Source of the DNA: Streptomyces rubradiris
Lineage (GTDB): Bacteria; Actinomycetota; Actinomycetes; Streptomycetales; Streptomycetaceae
Assembly: GCF_016860525.1 (NCBI RefSeq)
Contig: NZ_BNEA01000015.1
Location: 2,418,001 to 2,482,000 of the forward strand
Direction of reading: 5' to 3'
Length of the DNA: 64,000 nt
Position numbers and translations under genes: made by a program. Position 1 is the first letter of the stretch. The number at the start of each line of letters is the position of its first letter. Under the pieces are notes generated by a model that searched no databases, was not told the DNA's origin, and saw nothing but the letters and a program-made list of their open reading frames with translations. Positions 41,089 to 50,785 of this stretch are shown here, in pieces.

Positions 41089-42050
41089 GACTCGATGTCC
41101 CCGAAGTGGTCCCAGCCGCCCTTGCTGGTCCAGGGCGCCCCGTCGACCGTCACCTGGGGCAGCGCGGAGGGGTTGAGGACCTCGCCGATGACCTTCCAGC
41201 GGGCCGGGAGCTTGACGTCCGGCGGGAAGGTGGCCACGATCGCGTGATCCTCTCCCCCGGTCAGCACCCATTGCAGCGGGTCCACGCCGACGGCCTGGCC
41301 GATGTCGTGCATCTGCGTGGGGATGTCGATCGCGCCGGAGCGGATGTCGATGCGGACCTTGCTGGCCTCGGCGATGTGCCCGAGGTCGGCGATCAGGCCG
41401 TCGCTCACGTCGCACATCGCGGTGGCGCCGAGCCCTGCGGCGGCCGGGCCCGCGTGGTACGGCGGCTCGGGGCGCCGGTGCGCCTCCACGAAGGCGCGCG
41501 GGGAGCGGAAGCCGCGGGCGAGCACCGCGTACCCGGCCGCGGACCAGCCCAGCCAGCCGGTGACGGCGACCAGGTCGCCGGGCTGGGCGCCGGCCCGGGT
41601 GACGGGCTCGTGGTTGCGCAGGTCGCCGAGTGCGGTGATGGACACCATGATGGTGTCGCCGCGTACGACGTCCCCGCCGACCACGGAGGCGCCGGCGACC
41701 TGGCACTCGTCGCGCAGGCCGTCCATCAGCTCGGTGGGCCAGGTGACCGGCAGTTCCGCGGGGACGACCAGGCCGAGCAGCAGCGCGGTGGGGACGGCGC
41801 CCATCGCGGCGATGTCGGCGAGGTTCTGCGCGGCGGCCTTGCGGCCCACGTCGTAGGCGGTGGACCAGTCACGGCGGAAGTGCCGGCCCTCCAGCAGGAT
41901 GTCGGTGCTCGCCACCACCCGGCGGTCGGGCGCGGCGACCACCGCGGCGTCGTCGCCGGGCCCGACCCGGACCGCCGGCGTACTGGTGAGACGGGAGGTG
42001 AGCTCCCTGATGAGCCCGAACTCCCCGAGCTCACCAACAGTGCCCTTCAT
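41085..42050 (-). CDS. thiL: Thiamine-monophosphate kinase
   Basis: Final step of thiamin pyrophosphate synthesis, converting TMP to TPP. 321 residues of the PurM/ThiL fold: GPGDDAAVV near residue 30, [11 protein letters not shown], then [17 protein letters not shown] and [13 protein letters not shown]. Start at MKGTVGELG with GGGAGAG upstream. It is first in a two-gene operon with thiD. No thiamin riboswitch was seen upstream. Confidence 0.95.
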   Translation of the reverse strand: MKGTVGELGEFGLIRELTSRLTSTPAVRVGPGDDAAVVAAPDRRVVASTDILLEGRHFRRDWSTAYDVGRKAAAQNLADIAAMGAVPTALLLGLVVPAELPVTWPTELMDGLRDECQVAGASVVGGDVVRGDTIMVSITALGDLRNHEPVTRAGAQPGDLVAVTGWLGWSAAGYAVLARGFRSPRAFVEAHRRPEPPYHAGPAAAGLGATAMCDVSDGLIADLGHIAEASKVRIDIRSGAIDIPTQMHDIGQAVGVDPLQWVLTGGEDHAIVATFPPDVKLPARWKVIGEVLNPSALPQVTVDGAPWTSKGGWDHFGDIES

Positions 42051-42319
42051 GTCCCTTGGCTCCCCTTCTCTCCCATGCCGTGCCCGGTCGCGCGTCTTCA
42101 GTGTCCCCGATACGGTCGAGGTGTCCGTCGGCGCGGTCGCCCCGGCCGCCGACGCGGCCGCGGTGACCGTCCGTACGGTCCAGGTGACCGTCAACGTCCG
42201 CCATGGCCGCGCCTCACCGCGCAAGCCCGCGTCCCGGAGGTCTCCCCGCGGGGCGCGGCGACGCGATACCGTGGCGTTCCTTTTCCCCACATGATCCTCG
42301 TGGCCGCCCTGGAGGTTCC

Positions 42320-42553
42320 GTGGTACAGGCGTACATCCTGATCCAGACGGAGGTCGGCAAGGCGTCGACCGTCGCCGAGACGATCAGCAAGCTCCCTGGA
42401 GTGATCCAGGCCGAGGACGTGACGGGTCCGTACGACGTGATCGTGCGCGCCCAGGCCGACACGGTCGACGAACTCGGCCGCATGGTGGTCGCGAAAGTCC
42501 AGCAAGTGGACGGCATCACGCGCACCCTGACCTGCCCGGTCGTACATCTGTAG
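42320..42553 (+). CDS. Stand-alone Lrp/AsnC ligand-binding domain protein
   Basis: 77 residues comprising only the RAM (regulation of amino-acid metabolism) domain of Lrp/AsnC, with no DNA-binding domain. Features: AYILIQTEVGKASTVAETI, GVIQAEDVTGPYDVIVRAQ and TRTLTCPVVHL. Such proteins probably sense amino acids or pair with full-length Lrp partners; function is not established. GTG start with GGAGGT upstream. Confidence 0.9.
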   Translation: MVQAYILIQTEVGKASTVAETISKLPGVIQAEDVTGPYDVIVRAQADTVDELGRMVVAKVQQVDGITRTLTCPVVHL

Positions 42554-42573
42554 CCCCCGTCTACGCTTGGCCG

Positions 42574-43095
42574 GTGAACATCTTCCGTCACCGGCCTCCC
42601 GGCCTGCTCGCAGTGGCCCTGCTCGTCGCGGTCGCGGGCTGCTCCGCGACGGACGACAGCGGCACCGTGGCGGTGCCCACCCCGGACGCGCGGACCGCCC
42701 CGCTCTGCCGGGACCTGGACAAGGCGCTGCCACGGAAGGTGGACGGACAGCCCCGCCGGGACCCGGAGCCCCCGTCCGCCTACACGGCGGCCTGGGGAAG
42801 CCCGGCGATCATACTGCGCTGCGGCATTCCCCGGCCGCCCAAGATGGTCGATCCGAAGGTGGCCCTCGGGCAGGATCCGAACGCGATCGGCGGCGGGGTC
42901 GACGGCGTCGACTGGCTGATGGAGAAGCAGGACGACGGGACGTGGCGGTTCACCACGTCCGAGCGGCGCGCCTATGTGCAGGTGACCCTGCCGAAGGAGT
43001 TGTCCGGGCCGGACCACAGCGCGCAGGTGCTGACGGACCTGGCGGCGGCCGTGAAGAAGGCGATCCCGGAGGGGATCGCCTCCATGCGGCACTGA
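42574..43095 (+). CDS. DUF3515 family lipoprotein
   Basis: 173 residues. A lipoprotein signal peptide is visible, with a Met/Arg-rich start, hydrophobic core LLAVALLVAVAGC and lipobox cysteine at 23. The mature part is a DUF3515 domain, with CRDLDKALP and the strand IILRCGIPRPP. Exported and anchored to the membrane; function unknown. GTG start. It lies between the Lrp-type gene and ddl on the opposite strand. Confidence 0.85.
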   Translation: MNIFRHRPPGLLAVALLVAVAGCSATDDSGTVAVPTPDARTAPLCRDLDKALPRKVDGQPRRDPEPPSAYTAAWGSPAIILRCGIPRPPKMVDPKVALGQDPNAIGGGVDGVDWLMEKQDDGTWRFTTSERRAYVQVTLPKELSGPDHSAQVLTDLAAAVKKAIPEGIASMRH

Positions 43096-43109
43096 TCCGG
43101 GCGCTGGGC

Positions 43110-44267
43110 TCAGCGCAGTCCGGTCGGGCGGCGCAGCGCCGCCCGCACCAGGCGGTCGACCAGCTCCGGGTAGCTCACGCCCGTCGCCTCCCACATCTGC
43201 GGGTACATCGAGATCGGCGTGAAACCGGGCATGGTGTTGATCTCGTTGATCACGAACTCGCCGTCCTCGGTGAGGAAGAAGTCCGCGCGGACCAGGCCCT
43301 CGCAGGAGGTCGCCTCGAACGCCTCGACCGCGAGCCGCCGCACCTCGGCGGTCTGCTCCTCGGTGAGCGGGGCCGGGACGACGCCGGGCGTGGAGTCGAT
43401 GTACTTGGCCTCGAAGTCGTAGTACGCGTGCGCGTCCGGCGGCGGGATCTCGGCCGGGACGGAGGCGCGCGGGCCGTCCTCGAACTCCAAAACGCCGCAC
43501 TCGATCTCACGGCCCCGTACGGCGGCCTCGACCAGGATCTTCGGGTCGTGGCGCTGCGCTTCGGCGATGGCCTCGTCCAGCCCGGCCAGGCCGTCGACCT
43601 TGGTGATGCCGATGGAGGAGCCCGCGCGCGCCGGCTTCACGAACAGCGGCCAGCCGTGCTCGCCGGCGAAGTCGACGATCCGCTTGCGGGCGGCGGACTC
43701 GTCCAGGGCCCACTCGCGGGGGCGGATCACCAGGTACGGGCCGACCTTGAGCCCGTAGGAGGCGAGGATCCGCTTCATGTACTCCTTGTCCTGGCCGACG
43801 GCCGAGGCGAGCACGCCCGAGCCGACGTAGGGCACCCCGGACAGCTCCAGCAGGCCCTGGAGGGTGCCGTCCTCGCCGTAGGGGCCGTGCAGCACCGGGA
43901 AGACGACGTCGACCTCGCCGAGCGCCTTGGGCACGGAGCCGGGCTCGCTGTAGACGACCTCGCGGCTGGTGGGGTCGACGGGGAGCACCACGCCGCCCTC
44001 GTGCTCCTCCGCGAGGTCGGCGACCTCGGGGGTGCGGCGGTCGGCGATGGCCATCCGGTCCGGTTCGTCGGCGGTGAGCACCCAACGGCCCTCCCGCGTG
44101 ATGCCGATCGGCAGGACGTCGTACTTCGTCCGGTCGATGGCCCTGAGGACCGCGCCGGCGGTGACCATGGAGATCCCGTGTTCGGAGCTGCGCCCGCCGA
44201 ACACGACGGCCACGCGCGGCTTGCGCTCCGGCTGCTCGGGGCTCTGGGGAAGGTTCTCGGTGCTCAT
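43110..44267 (-). CDS. ddl: D-alanine--D-alanine ligase
   Basis: ATP-grasp enzyme that makes the D-Ala-D-Ala dipeptide of peptidoglycan. Features include VAVVFGGRSSEHGISMVTAGAV at the N-terminus, the ATP-grasp lysine region LFVKPARAGSSIGITKV, and the catalytic segment FLTEDGEFVINEINTMPGFTPISMY. Length 385 residues starting at MSTENLPQ; an eleven-residue upstream extension has no ribosome binding site. Confidence 0.95.
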   Translation of the reverse strand: MSTENLPQSPEQPERKPRVAVVFGGRSSEHGISMVTAGAVLRAIDRTKYDVLPIGITREGRWVLTADEPDRMAIADRRTPEVADLAEEHEGGVVLPVDPTSREVVYSEPGSVPKALGEVDVVFPVLHGPYGEDGTLQGLLELSGVPYVGSGVLASAVGQDKEYMKRILASYGLKVGPYLVIRPREWALDESAARKRIVDFAGEHGWPLFVKPARAGSSIGITKVDGLAGLDEAIAEAQRHDPKILVEAAVRGREIECGVLEFEDGPRASVPAEIPPPDAHAYYDFEAKYIDSTPGVVPAPLTEEQTAEVRRLAVEAFEATSCEGLVRADFFLTEDGEFVINEINTMPGFTPISMYPQMWEATGVSYPELVDRLVRAALRRPTGLR

Positions 44268-44391
44268 ATCGCGTTGAGAGTACCTGGAGGTAGACGGCAA
44301 GTCAGCGCGCGCTCCCGGGCCGTCGCTCAGCGTCGCACGGATGGTCGCGGAGCGTCGCGGACGGCCCGGCGGGGGGCGTGGCGGGCCGGTT

Positions 44392-45402
44392 TCAGCGCCG
44401 TTCGGGCTTGGCGCTGCGCGCCATGAGCTCCTTGAGCGCGGCGACCGGCGACTTGCCCTCGTGCACGATCTCCACGACCGTCTCGGTGATGGGCATGTCG
44501 ACGCCGTGCCGGCGGGCCAGATCCAGCACGGACTCGCAGGACTTGACGCCCTCGGCGGTCTGCTTGGTGACGGCGATGGTCTCCTGGAGGGTCATGCCCT
44601 TGCCGAGGTTGGTGCCGAAGGTGTGGTTGCGGGACAGCGGCGAGGAGCAGGTGGCCACCAGGTCGCCCAGGCCCGCGAGTCCGGAGAAGGTCAGCGGGTC
44701 GGCGCCCATCGCCAGGCCGAGCCGGGTGGTCTCGGCGAGGCCGCGGGTGATGAGCGAGCCCTTGGCGTTGTCGCCGAGTCCCATGCCGTCGGCGATGCCG
44801 ACCGCGAGGCCGATGACGTTCTTCACCGCGCCGGCGAGTTCGCAGCCGACCACGTCGGTGTTGGTGTACGGCCGGAAGTACGGCGTGTGGCAGGCGGCCT
44901 GGAGCCGCTGGGCGACCCGCTCGTCGGTGCAGGCCACCACGGCCAGGGCGGGCATGCGGGCGGCGATCTCGCGGGCCAGGTTGGGTCCGGTGACGACCGC
45001 GATCCGGTCCGCGCCGACCTTGGCGACGTCCTCGACGACCTCGCTCATCCGCATGGTGGAGCCGAGTTCGACGCCCTTCATCAGGGAGACGAGGACGGTG
45101 TCCGGCGCCAGCCGCGGCGACCAGTCGGCGAGGTTCTCGCGCAGCGTCTGGGAGGGGATCGCGAGCACGGTGAAGTCCGCGCCGGCGAGCGCCTCGGCGG
45201 CGTCGGCGGTGGCGCGCAGGTTCCGCGGGAGTTCCACGCCGGGCAGGTAGTCGGGGTTGGTCCGGGTGGAGTTGACCGCCTCGGCCAGCCCTGGCCGGCG
45301 GGCCCACAGGGTCACGTCACAGCCGGCGTCGGCGAGCACCATGCCGAAGGCGGTGCCCCACGAACCGGTGCCCATGACGGCCGCCCGCACAGGCTTGCTC
45401 AC
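44392..45402 (-). CDS. gpsA: Glycerol-3-phosphate dehydrogenase [NAD(P)+]
   Basis: Produces sn-glycerol-3-phosphate for phospholipid synthesis. NAD-binding motif GTGSWGTAF near the N-terminus, conserved KNVIGLAVGIADGMGLGDNAK, and the catalytic lysine region in ELAGAVKN. 336 residues starting at GTG, which overlaps the plsC stop (GTGA), so plsC-gpsA are co-translated in a phospholipid-synthesis operon. Confidence 0.95.
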   Translation of the reverse strand: MSKPVRAAVMGTGSWGTAFGMVLADAGCDVTLWARRPGLAEAVNSTRTNPDYLPGVELPRNLRATADAAEALAGADFTVLAIPSQTLRENLADWSPRLAPDTVLVSLMKGVELGSTMRMSEVVEDVAKVGADRIAVVTGPNLAREIAARMPALAVVACTDERVAQRLQAACHTPYFRPYTNTDVVGCELAGAVKNVIGLAVGIADGMGLGDNAKGSLITRGLAETTRLGLAMGADPLTFSGLAGLGDLVATCSSPLSRNHTFGTNLGKGMTLQETIAVTKQTAEGVKSCESVLDLARRHGVDMPITETVVEIVHEGKSPVAALKELMARSAKPERR

Positions 45403-46175
45403 TTGGTCTGCCCTTCCGTCTGCCTGGCCCGCGCCTGAGCCTGCGCCTGGGTGCGGCGCCGCTGCTCGATCCGCTCGCGGCGCGGGTCGTACGGCGTCTC
45501 GGGCGCCTTCTCGCCGCGGATGTCCTCCAGCAGCCGGGTGATGGCCGCCATGATGACCTCGGTGGCCTCCTTCAGTACGTCCGGGGTCATCTCCTTGCCG
45601 TAGAAACGGGAGAGGTCCACGGGCGGGCCCGCCAGGACGTGGTGCGTCTTGCGCGGGAAGAGGTTCGGCTTCTTGGCGTAGGGCGGCAGCAGTTCGTTGG
45701 CGCCCCACTGGGCGACCGGGATGACCGGGCACCTGGTCTGCAGGGCGACCCGGGCGGCGCCGGTCTTGCCGGTCATGGGCCAGCCGTCCGGGTCGCGGGT
45801 GAGGGTGCCCTCGGGGTAGAAGGCGACGCACTCGCCGCGCTCGACGGCGTCGATGGCGGCCCGGAAGGCGCTGAGCGCGTCCGTGGACTCGCGGTAGACG
45901 GGGATCTGTCCGGTGCCGCGCATGGCGGCACCGACCAATCCCTTCTTGAAAAGGCCGCTCTTCGCCAGGAATCGCGGAACCCGTCCGGTGTTGTACTGAT
46001 AGTGCGCGTATGCGAAGGGGTCCACGTGGGAATTGTGGTTCACCACGGTGATAAATCCGCCCTCGGCCGGAATGTGCTCCATTCCACGCCAGTCCCGCTT
46101 GATCAGAACCACCAGCGGCGGTTTGCAGATCACCGCGGCGAAGCGGTACCAGAAGCCGATTCTGCGGCGGGGCAC
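45399..46175 (-). CDS. plsC: 1-acyl-sn-glycerol-3-phosphate acyltransferase
   Basis: Second acylation of glycerophosphate to phosphatidic acid, at the membrane. The catalytic NHxxxxD motif is NHNSHVD, followed by the substrate-binding YPEGTLTRD motif. 258 residues from a GTG with GAGGAAGG eight bases upstream; the C-terminus is a Glu/Arg/Gln-rich tail. It is next to gpsA, which supplies its glycerol-3-phosphate precursor. Confidence 0.93.
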   Translation of the reverse strand: MPRRRIGFWYRFAAVICKPPLVVLIKRDWRGMEHIPAEGGFITVVNHNSHVDPFAYAHYQYNTGRVPRFLAKSGLFKKGLVGAAMRGTGQIPVYRESTDALSAFRAAIDAVERGECVAFYPEGTLTRDPDGWPMTGKTGAARVALQTRCPVIPVAQWGANELLPPYAKKPNLFPRKTHHVLAGPPVDLSRFYGKEMTPDVLKEATEVIMAAITRLLEDIRGEKAPETPYDPRRERIEQRRRTQAQAQARARQTEGQTK

Positions 46176-46328
46176 AAGGACACCTTCCTCTAGGACTGCC
46201 ACCCCGGCGGGGGTCGCACAAGTGTGGCCCCGGGCCGCCGGTCTGTCGAGAACACCGTACGCCCCGCCTCCCGGTACACCGGCGAGCCCAGGTGACAATG
46301 AACGGGACGAGGGAGGGACGGTACGTCG

Positions 46329-46979
46329 GTGCAGTGGACCTTGGTCATCCCGTTGAAGCCCCTGGCCCGGGCCAAGAGCAGGCTCGCGGACACCGCCGGT
46401 GACGGGGTGCGCCCGGGGCTGGCGCTGGCGTTCGCACAGGACACGGTGGGTGCGGCGCTGGCCTGCGCGGAGGTGCCGGATGTGGCGGTCGTCACGGACG
46501 ACGAGCTGGCCGGCCGGGAACTGGCGGCGCTCGGCGCGCGGATCGTCCCGGACGTCCCAGGCGGCGGTCTGAACGCCGCGCTGGCCCATGGCGCGGCGGT
46601 CGTACGGCGGCACCGTCCCGGTGCCGCGGTCGCGGCCCTGAACGCCGATCTGCCGGCCCTGCGCCCCGCGGAACTGTCCCGGGTGCTGGCCGCCGCCGCG
46701 GAATTCCCCCGGGCATTTCTGCCGGATGCGGCCGGGGTGGGCACGACTTTGCTGGCGGCAAGCCGCGGCCGGGAATTGCGTCCGGCGTTCGGCGTGGATT
46801 CCCGCGCCCGCCACCGGGCCTCCGGCGCCGCGGAACTGGCGCCGGCGGGCGTCGATTCGGTACGGCAGGACGTGGACACCGGCGCGGACCTGCGCGCGGC
46901 ACTGGCGCTGGGGGTGGGCCGGTTCACGGCGGTGGTGGCGGCGGGGCTGCTGATCCCGGGCTCCGGGGACTCCCACTAG
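46329..46979 (+). CDS. cofC: Phospholactate/PEP guanylyltransferase CofC (FbiD)
   Basis: 216-residue nucleotidyltransferase of the F420 pathway that activates 2-phospholactate or phosphoenolpyruvate with GTP. Features: WTLVIPLKPLARAKSRLA, GAALACAEVPDVAVVTDDELAG and the metal-binding ALNADLPAL segment. GTG start at 46329; no other F420 gene is adjacent. It is divergent from plsC. Confidence 0.9.
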   Translation: MQWTLVIPLKPLARAKSRLADTAGDGVRPGLALAFAQDTVGAALACAEVPDVAVVTDDELAGRELAALGARIVPDVPGGGLNAALAHGAAVVRRHRPGAAVAALNADLPALRPAELSRVLAAAAEFPRAFLPDAAGVGTTLLAASRGRELRPAFGVDSRARHRASGAAELAPAGVDSVRQDVDTGADLRAALALGVGRFTAVVAAGLLIPGSGDSH

Positions 46980-46989
46980 GCTGACGGCC

Positions 46990-47193
46990 ATGCAGGCCAC
47001 CGCGTACACCTACGACCCGCAGACCCGCAGCGGACAGGTGCTCCTCGACGACGGCACACCCGTGCCCTTCGACGCCGCCGCGTTCGACGCCGGCGGCCTG
47101 CTGCTGCTCCGCCCCGGGCAGCGGGTGCGGATCGAGACGGAGGGCGAGGGGGACGCGGTGCGGATCACCCTCGTAACCCTCCAGACCCTGTAA
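46990..47193 (+). CDS. Small conserved protein, OB-fold or cold-shock-like
   Basis: 67 residues: MQATAYTYDPQTRSGQVLLDDGTPVPFDAA... The strand pattern around GQVLLDDGTPVPF and RPGQRVRIETEGEG suggests a small beta-barrel such as a cold-shock-like domain, but no RNA-binding signature is seen. It follows cofC by ten bases and is probably co-transcribed. Function unknown. Confidence 0.75.
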   Translation: MQATAYTYDPQTRSGQVLLDDGTPVPFDAAAFDAGGLLLLRPGQRVRIETEGEGDAVRITLVTLQTL

Positions 47194-47208
47194 CCCCCCT
47201 TACACACG

Positions 47209-47245
47209 CCGCGGGCCGGGCTCCCGAGGGAGTCCGGCCCGGCGC
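47209..47245. terminator. Terminator between the small gene and hupS
   Basis: Imperfect GC-rich inverted repeat of about 18 bases per arm with three mismatches and a GAG-containing loop, between two convergent genes. No T-run on either side. Confidence 0.5.
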
Positions 47246-47263
47246 GTGAGTGCCCTGGCGGCC

Positions 47264-47911
47264 TTACGACGTCGCCTTGCGGGCGGTCGTCTTCTTGGCG
47301 GTGGTCTTGCGGGCCGTCGACTTCTTGGCCGGGGCCTTCTTCGCGGTGACCTTCTTCGCCGGGGCCTTCTTGGCGGTGGTCTTCTTCGCCGCGGTGGTCT
47401 TGGCGGTCGCCGTGGTCTTCTTGGCGGGCGCCTTCTTCGCCGTGGTCTTCTTCGCGGCGGCCGTCGTCGTCTTCTTCGCCGGCGTCGCCTTCTTCGCCGT
47501 GGTCTTCTTCGCCGCACCCGTCGTCTTCTTGGCGGCGGCCTTCTTGCCGGCGGCCTTGGCGATGGTGGGCGGCGGGCCGGACAGGCTGCCCTTCGGCGCC
47601 TTCTTGACAGCCACCTCGCCACCACGCGGGAGCTTCTTCGAGCCGCTCACCAGGTCCTTGAAGCCCTGACCGGCGCGGAAACGCGGCACGGAGGTCTTCT
47701 TGACCCGAACCCGCTCGCCCGTCTGAGGGTTGCGGGCGTAACGGGCGGGGCGGTCCACCTTCTCGAAGGACCCGAAGCCGGTGACCGAGACCCGCTCGCC
47801 CGCGACGACCGCGCGGACGATGGCGTCCAGGACATGATCGACAGCATCGGCGGCCTGCTGGCGGCCACCCAACTTGTCGGCAATCGCTTCTACGAGCTGC
47901 GCCTTGTTCAC
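47264..47911 (-). CDS. hupS: HU-family nucleoid protein HupS
   Basis: 215 residues. The N-terminal HU domain (1-90) has MNKAQLVEAIADKLG, FGSFEKVDRPARYARNPQTGE and the DNA-binding arm region. The rest is a Lys/Ala/Thr tail of repeated KKT/KKAPAKK blocks, characteristic of the actinobacterial two-domain HU (HupS in Streptomyces, upregulated during sporulation). It condenses the nucleoid. GTG start with GGGGAAG upstream. Its neighbours and orientation match S. coelicolor. Confidence 0.95.
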   Translation of the reverse strand: MNKAQLVEAIADKLGGRQQAADAVDHVLDAIVRAVVAGERVSVTGFGSFEKVDRPARYARNPQTGERVRVKKTSVPRFRAGQGFKDLVSGSKKLPRGGEVAVKKAPKGSLSGPPPTIAKAAGKKAAAKKTTGAAKKTTAKKATPAKKTTTAAAKKTTAKKAPAKKTTATAKTTAAKKTTAKKAPAKKVTAKKAPAKKSTARKTTAKKTTARKATS

Positions 47912-47962
47912 GTCTTCCCCTTCGGAGACATCGCCAGAACGAAAGTGTTCAAGCTTTTTCGC

Positions 47963-47991
47963 ACGTTAGGCAGATATATACCGCAAATCAA
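47963..47991 (-). promoter_or_regulatory. Candidate hupS promoter
   Basis: On the minus strand TTGATT (47986-47991), 17 bases, TAACGT (47963-47968), about 60 bases before the start codon. The intervening region is AT-rich (TATATAT). Confidence 0.45.
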
Positions 47992-48048
47992 ACACGAAAC
48001 GGGCTTATCACCCTTGTGCCGCAACGGACTCGGCCGTCTCGGACGGTT

Positions 48049-48279
48049 TCAACGGTCCGCTTCGGGGATCCGACCCGCGTCGAGATCCGCCGTGAACCGA
48101 TCGAGCCGCCTTGCCGCGTCGGCGAGGTCGTGCTTGGCCGCGGCCGTAATGACCAGCAGCTTCCGGGTCAGCGCCACCCGTACGCCCTCCGGGACTTGCA
48201 GTGCGCGCACCCTTGCGTGCGCTTCCTTGAGTTGGTTCGCGACCGCCGTATAGAGCTGGAGTTGGCCGTCGTGTTCCAT
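48049..48279 (-). CDS. Small conserved protein of unknown function
   Basis: 76 residues, MEHDGQLQLYTAVANQLKEAH... An amphipathic helical N-terminal half is followed by a basic stretch (VRVALTRKLLVITAAAKHDL) and an acidic end. No domain recognised. It is upstream of hupS on the same strand and has a plausible ATG; conservation beyond Streptomyces is unknown. Confidence 0.6.
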   Translation of the reverse strand: MEHDGQLQLYTAVANQLKEAHARVRALQVPEGVRVALTRKLLVITAAAKHDLADAARRLDRFTADLDAGRIPEADR

Positions 48280-48466
48280 GCACAGATTGTGCCATCTGGG
48301 GCGAGTTGTCGCCTGCGCAGGGGGGCAACTACCGCCTCAATTGGCCTTCCAGGCACTTGCGAAGGAGCCGAACACAGCACTCACGTACCCCATCAACGAC
48401 CTTCATAACACGGGAAGTTGAGAGAATCCGCAGGGTGCCGCCGGTGCGGCCGGGAGCAGACATGGC

Positions 48467-48497
48467 TGTACCCCCGATCGAGGCGATCGGGGGTACA
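48467..48497 (-). terminator. Terminator of the leuCD operon
   Basis: Perfect 14-base stem TGTACCCCCGATCG / CGATCGGGGGTACA with an AGG loop, about 60 bases past the leuD stop. The rest of the 275-base gap 48280-48554 shows no gene. Confidence 0.85.
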
Positions 48498-48554
48498 GAC
48501 GGGGTGTCGAGGTGGCCGAAATCCGACCCTGAGAGGGTCTGGCCGGCCGCCGGA

Positions 48555-49148
48555 TCAGACCTGGAGCGTGCGCGGCTTGTAGGCGGGCCGCCCGGCCTCG
48601 TAGGCGGCGATGTCGGACTCGTTCCGCAGCGTGATGGAGATGTCGTCCAGGCCGTTCAGCAGCCGCCAGCGGGAGTTCTCGTCCAGCTCGAAGGAGGCGG
48701 TGATGCCCTCGGCGCGCACCTCACGCGCCTGGAGGTCCACCGTGACCTCGGCGGTCGGGTCGGCTTCCGTCAGCTCCCACAGGGCGTCCACGATCTTCTG
48801 GTCCAGGACCACCGTGAGCAGGCCGTTCTTCAGCGAGTTGCCGCGGAAGATGTCGGCGAAGCGGGAGGAGATCACGGCCTTGAAGCCGTAGTTCTGCAGC
48901 GCCCACACGGCGTGCTCGCGCGAGGAGCCGGTGCCGAAGTCGGGGCCGGCGACCAGGACCGTGGCGCCCTGCCGCTCGGGCCGGTTGAGCACGAACTCGG
49001 GGTCCTTGCGCCAGGCCTCGAACAGTCCGTCCTCGAAGCCGTCGCGGGTGACCTTCTTGAGCCAGTGGGCGGGGATGATCTGGTCGGTGTCGACGTTGCT
49101 GCGGCGCAGCGGGACGGCCCGGCCGGTGTGGGTGGTGAAGGCTTCCAT
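48555..49148 (-). CDS. leuD: 3-isopropylmalate dehydratase small subunit
   Basis: 197-residue subunit that, with LeuC, isomerises 2-isopropylmalate to 3-isopropylmalate in leucine synthesis. Small-subunit signatures: [32 protein letters not shown] and [18 protein letters not shown] starts five bases after the leuC stop; both are one operon. Confidence 0.96.
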   Translation of the reverse strand: MEAFTTHTGRAVPLRRSNVDTDQIIPAHWLKKVTRDGFEDGLFEAWRKDPEFVLNRPERQGATVLVAGPDFGTGSSREHAVWALQNYGFKAVISSRFADIFRGNSLKNGLLTVVLDQKIVDALWELTEADPTAEVTVDLQAREVRAEGITASFELDENSRWRLLNGLDDISITLRNESDIAAYEAGRPAYKPRTLQV

Positions 49149-49153
49149 GATTC

Positions 49154-50578
49154 TCAGACTCCAGCGGGCGCGGGGGCGTCGGTCAGGTCGGCGGGCGAGG
49201 CCAGGTGGCCCAGGACGGCGGTGGCCGCCGCGACCTGCGGGGACACCAGGTGCGTACGGCCGCCCTTGCCCTGCCGGCCCTCGAAGTTGCGGTTGGAGGT
49301 GGAGGCGGAGCGCTCGCCCGGGGCCAGCTGGTCGGGGTTCATGCCGAGGCACATCGAGCAGCCCGCGTGCCGCCATTCGGCGCCGGCCTCCTTGAAGACC
49401 ACGTCCAGGCCCTCGGAGACGGCCTGCAGACCGACCCGCGCGGAGCCGGGCACGACCAGCATCCGTACGCCGTCGGCGACTTTGCGGCCGCGCAGGATGC
49501 CGGCGGCGGCGCGCAGGTCCTCGATGCGGCCGTTGGTGCACGAGCCTACGAAGACGGTGTCCACGCTGATGGAGCGCAGCGGCTGGCCGGCCGCCAACCC
49601 CATGTATTCCAGGGCCTTTTCGGCGGCCAGGCGCTCCGAAGCGTCTTCGTACGAAGCCGGGTCGGGGACGGACGCCGAAAGCGGCGCGCCCTGGCCGGGG
49701 TTGGTGCCCCAGGTGACGAACGGCGACAGCTCGGCGGCGTCGATGACCACCTCGGCGTCGAAGACGGCGTCGTCGTCGGTGCGCAGGGTCTTCCAGTACG
49801 CCACGGCCGCGTCCCAGTCGGCGCCCTCGGGGGCGTGCGGGCGGCCCTTGAGGTACTCGAAGGTGGTCTCGTCCGGGGCGATCATGCCGGCCCGGGCACC
49901 GGCCTCGATCGACATGTTGCAGATGGTCATCCGGGCCTCCATCGAGAGCTTCTCGATGGCGGGGCCGCGGTACTCCAGGACGTAGCCCTGGCCGCCGCCG
50001 GTGCCGATCCTCGCGATGATCGCCAGGATCAGGTCCTTGGCGGTGACACCGTCGGGCAGCTCGCCCTCGACGGTGATGGCCATGGTCTTCGGGCGGGCCA
50101 TGGGCAGCGTCTGGGTGGCCAGCACGTGCTCGACCTGCGAGGTGCCGATGCCGAACGCCAGCGCGCCGAAGGCTCCGTGCGTGGAGGTGTGCGAGTCGCC
50201 GCAGACGACCGTGGTGCCGGGCTGGGTCAGGCCCAGCTGCGGGCCGACGACGTGGACGACGCCCTGTTCGACGTCGCCCAGCGGGTGCAGCCGCACGCCG
50301 AACTCGGCGCAGTTCTTGCGCAGGGTCTCCAGCTGGGCGCGGGAGACCGGGTCGGCGATCGGCTTGTCGATGTCGAGGGTCGGGGTGTTGTGATCCTCGG
50401 TCGCGATGGTGAGGTCGAGGCGGCGGACCTTCCGGCCGCTCTTGCGCAGACCGTCGAAGGCCTGGGGGCTGGTCACCTCGTGCAGCAGGTGCAGATCGAT
50501 GTAGAGGAGGTCGGGCTCGCCCTCGGCGCGCCGGACGACGTGGTCGTCCCAGACCTTCTCCGCGAGTGTCCTACCCAT
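49154..50578 (-). CDS. leuC: 3-isopropylmalate dehydratase large subunit
   Basis: 474-residue aconitase-family subunit binding a [4Fe-4S] cluster. Cluster ligands are in [12 protein letters not shown] and [12 protein letters not shown], and the substrate region includes [17 protein letters not shown] preceded by CCGGAGGGAAAG. Upstream is a 207-base region shared with divergent ndgR, whose product regulates leuCD in S. coelicolor. Confidence 0.96.
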   Translation of the reverse strand: MGRTLAEKVWDDHVVRRAEGEPDLLYIDLHLLHEVTSPQAFDGLRKSGRKVRRLDLTIATEDHNTPTLDIDKPIADPVSRAQLETLRKNCAEFGVRLHPLGDVEQGVVHVVGPQLGLTQPGTTVVCGDSHTSTHGAFGALAFGIGTSQVEHVLATQTLPMARPKTMAITVEGELPDGVTAKDLILAIIARIGTGGGQGYVLEYRGPAIEKLSMEARMTICNMSIEAGARAGMIAPDETTFEYLKGRPHAPEGADWDAAVAYWKTLRTDDDAVFDAEVVIDAAELSPFVTWGTNPGQGAPLSASVPDPASYEDASERLAAEKALEYMGLAAGQPLRSISVDTVFVGSCTNGRIEDLRAAAGILRGRKVADGVRMLVVPGSARVGLQAVSEGLDVVFKEAGAEWRHAGCSMCLGMNPDQLAPGERSASTSNRNFEGRQGKGGRTHLVSPQVAAATAVLGHLASPADLTDAPAPAGV

Positions 50579-50753
50579 CGCTTTCCCTCCGGCCGGCAAG
50601 CGTCCACCGACCCAACTAGAGATCTTGAGGGGCGGTGGCTGCCCTGTACCGGGCCCCTGAACGTCGTGATTCCGGGCGTCCACCGCCAGGCCCGTTGGTC
50701 CTCGGGCCGCCGTGTGGTTCCAGGGTGGCGCGTTCCACGGAAAATTGAACTTG

Positions 50754-50782
50754 CGTTTCACAGAGTGAGACGCGAGTATCGT
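50754..50782 (+). promoter_or_regulatory. Inverted repeat and -10 of the ndgR promoter
   Basis: CGTTTCAC (50754-50761) and GTGAGACG (50765-50772) form an almost perfect inverted repeat with a three-base gap; TATCGT (50777-50782) follows directly. NdgR is an IclR-family dimer, so this may be its own binding site, shared with the divergent leuC promoter. No other structure was identified in the rest of the 207-base region. Confidence 0.45.
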
Positions 50783-50785
50783 TGC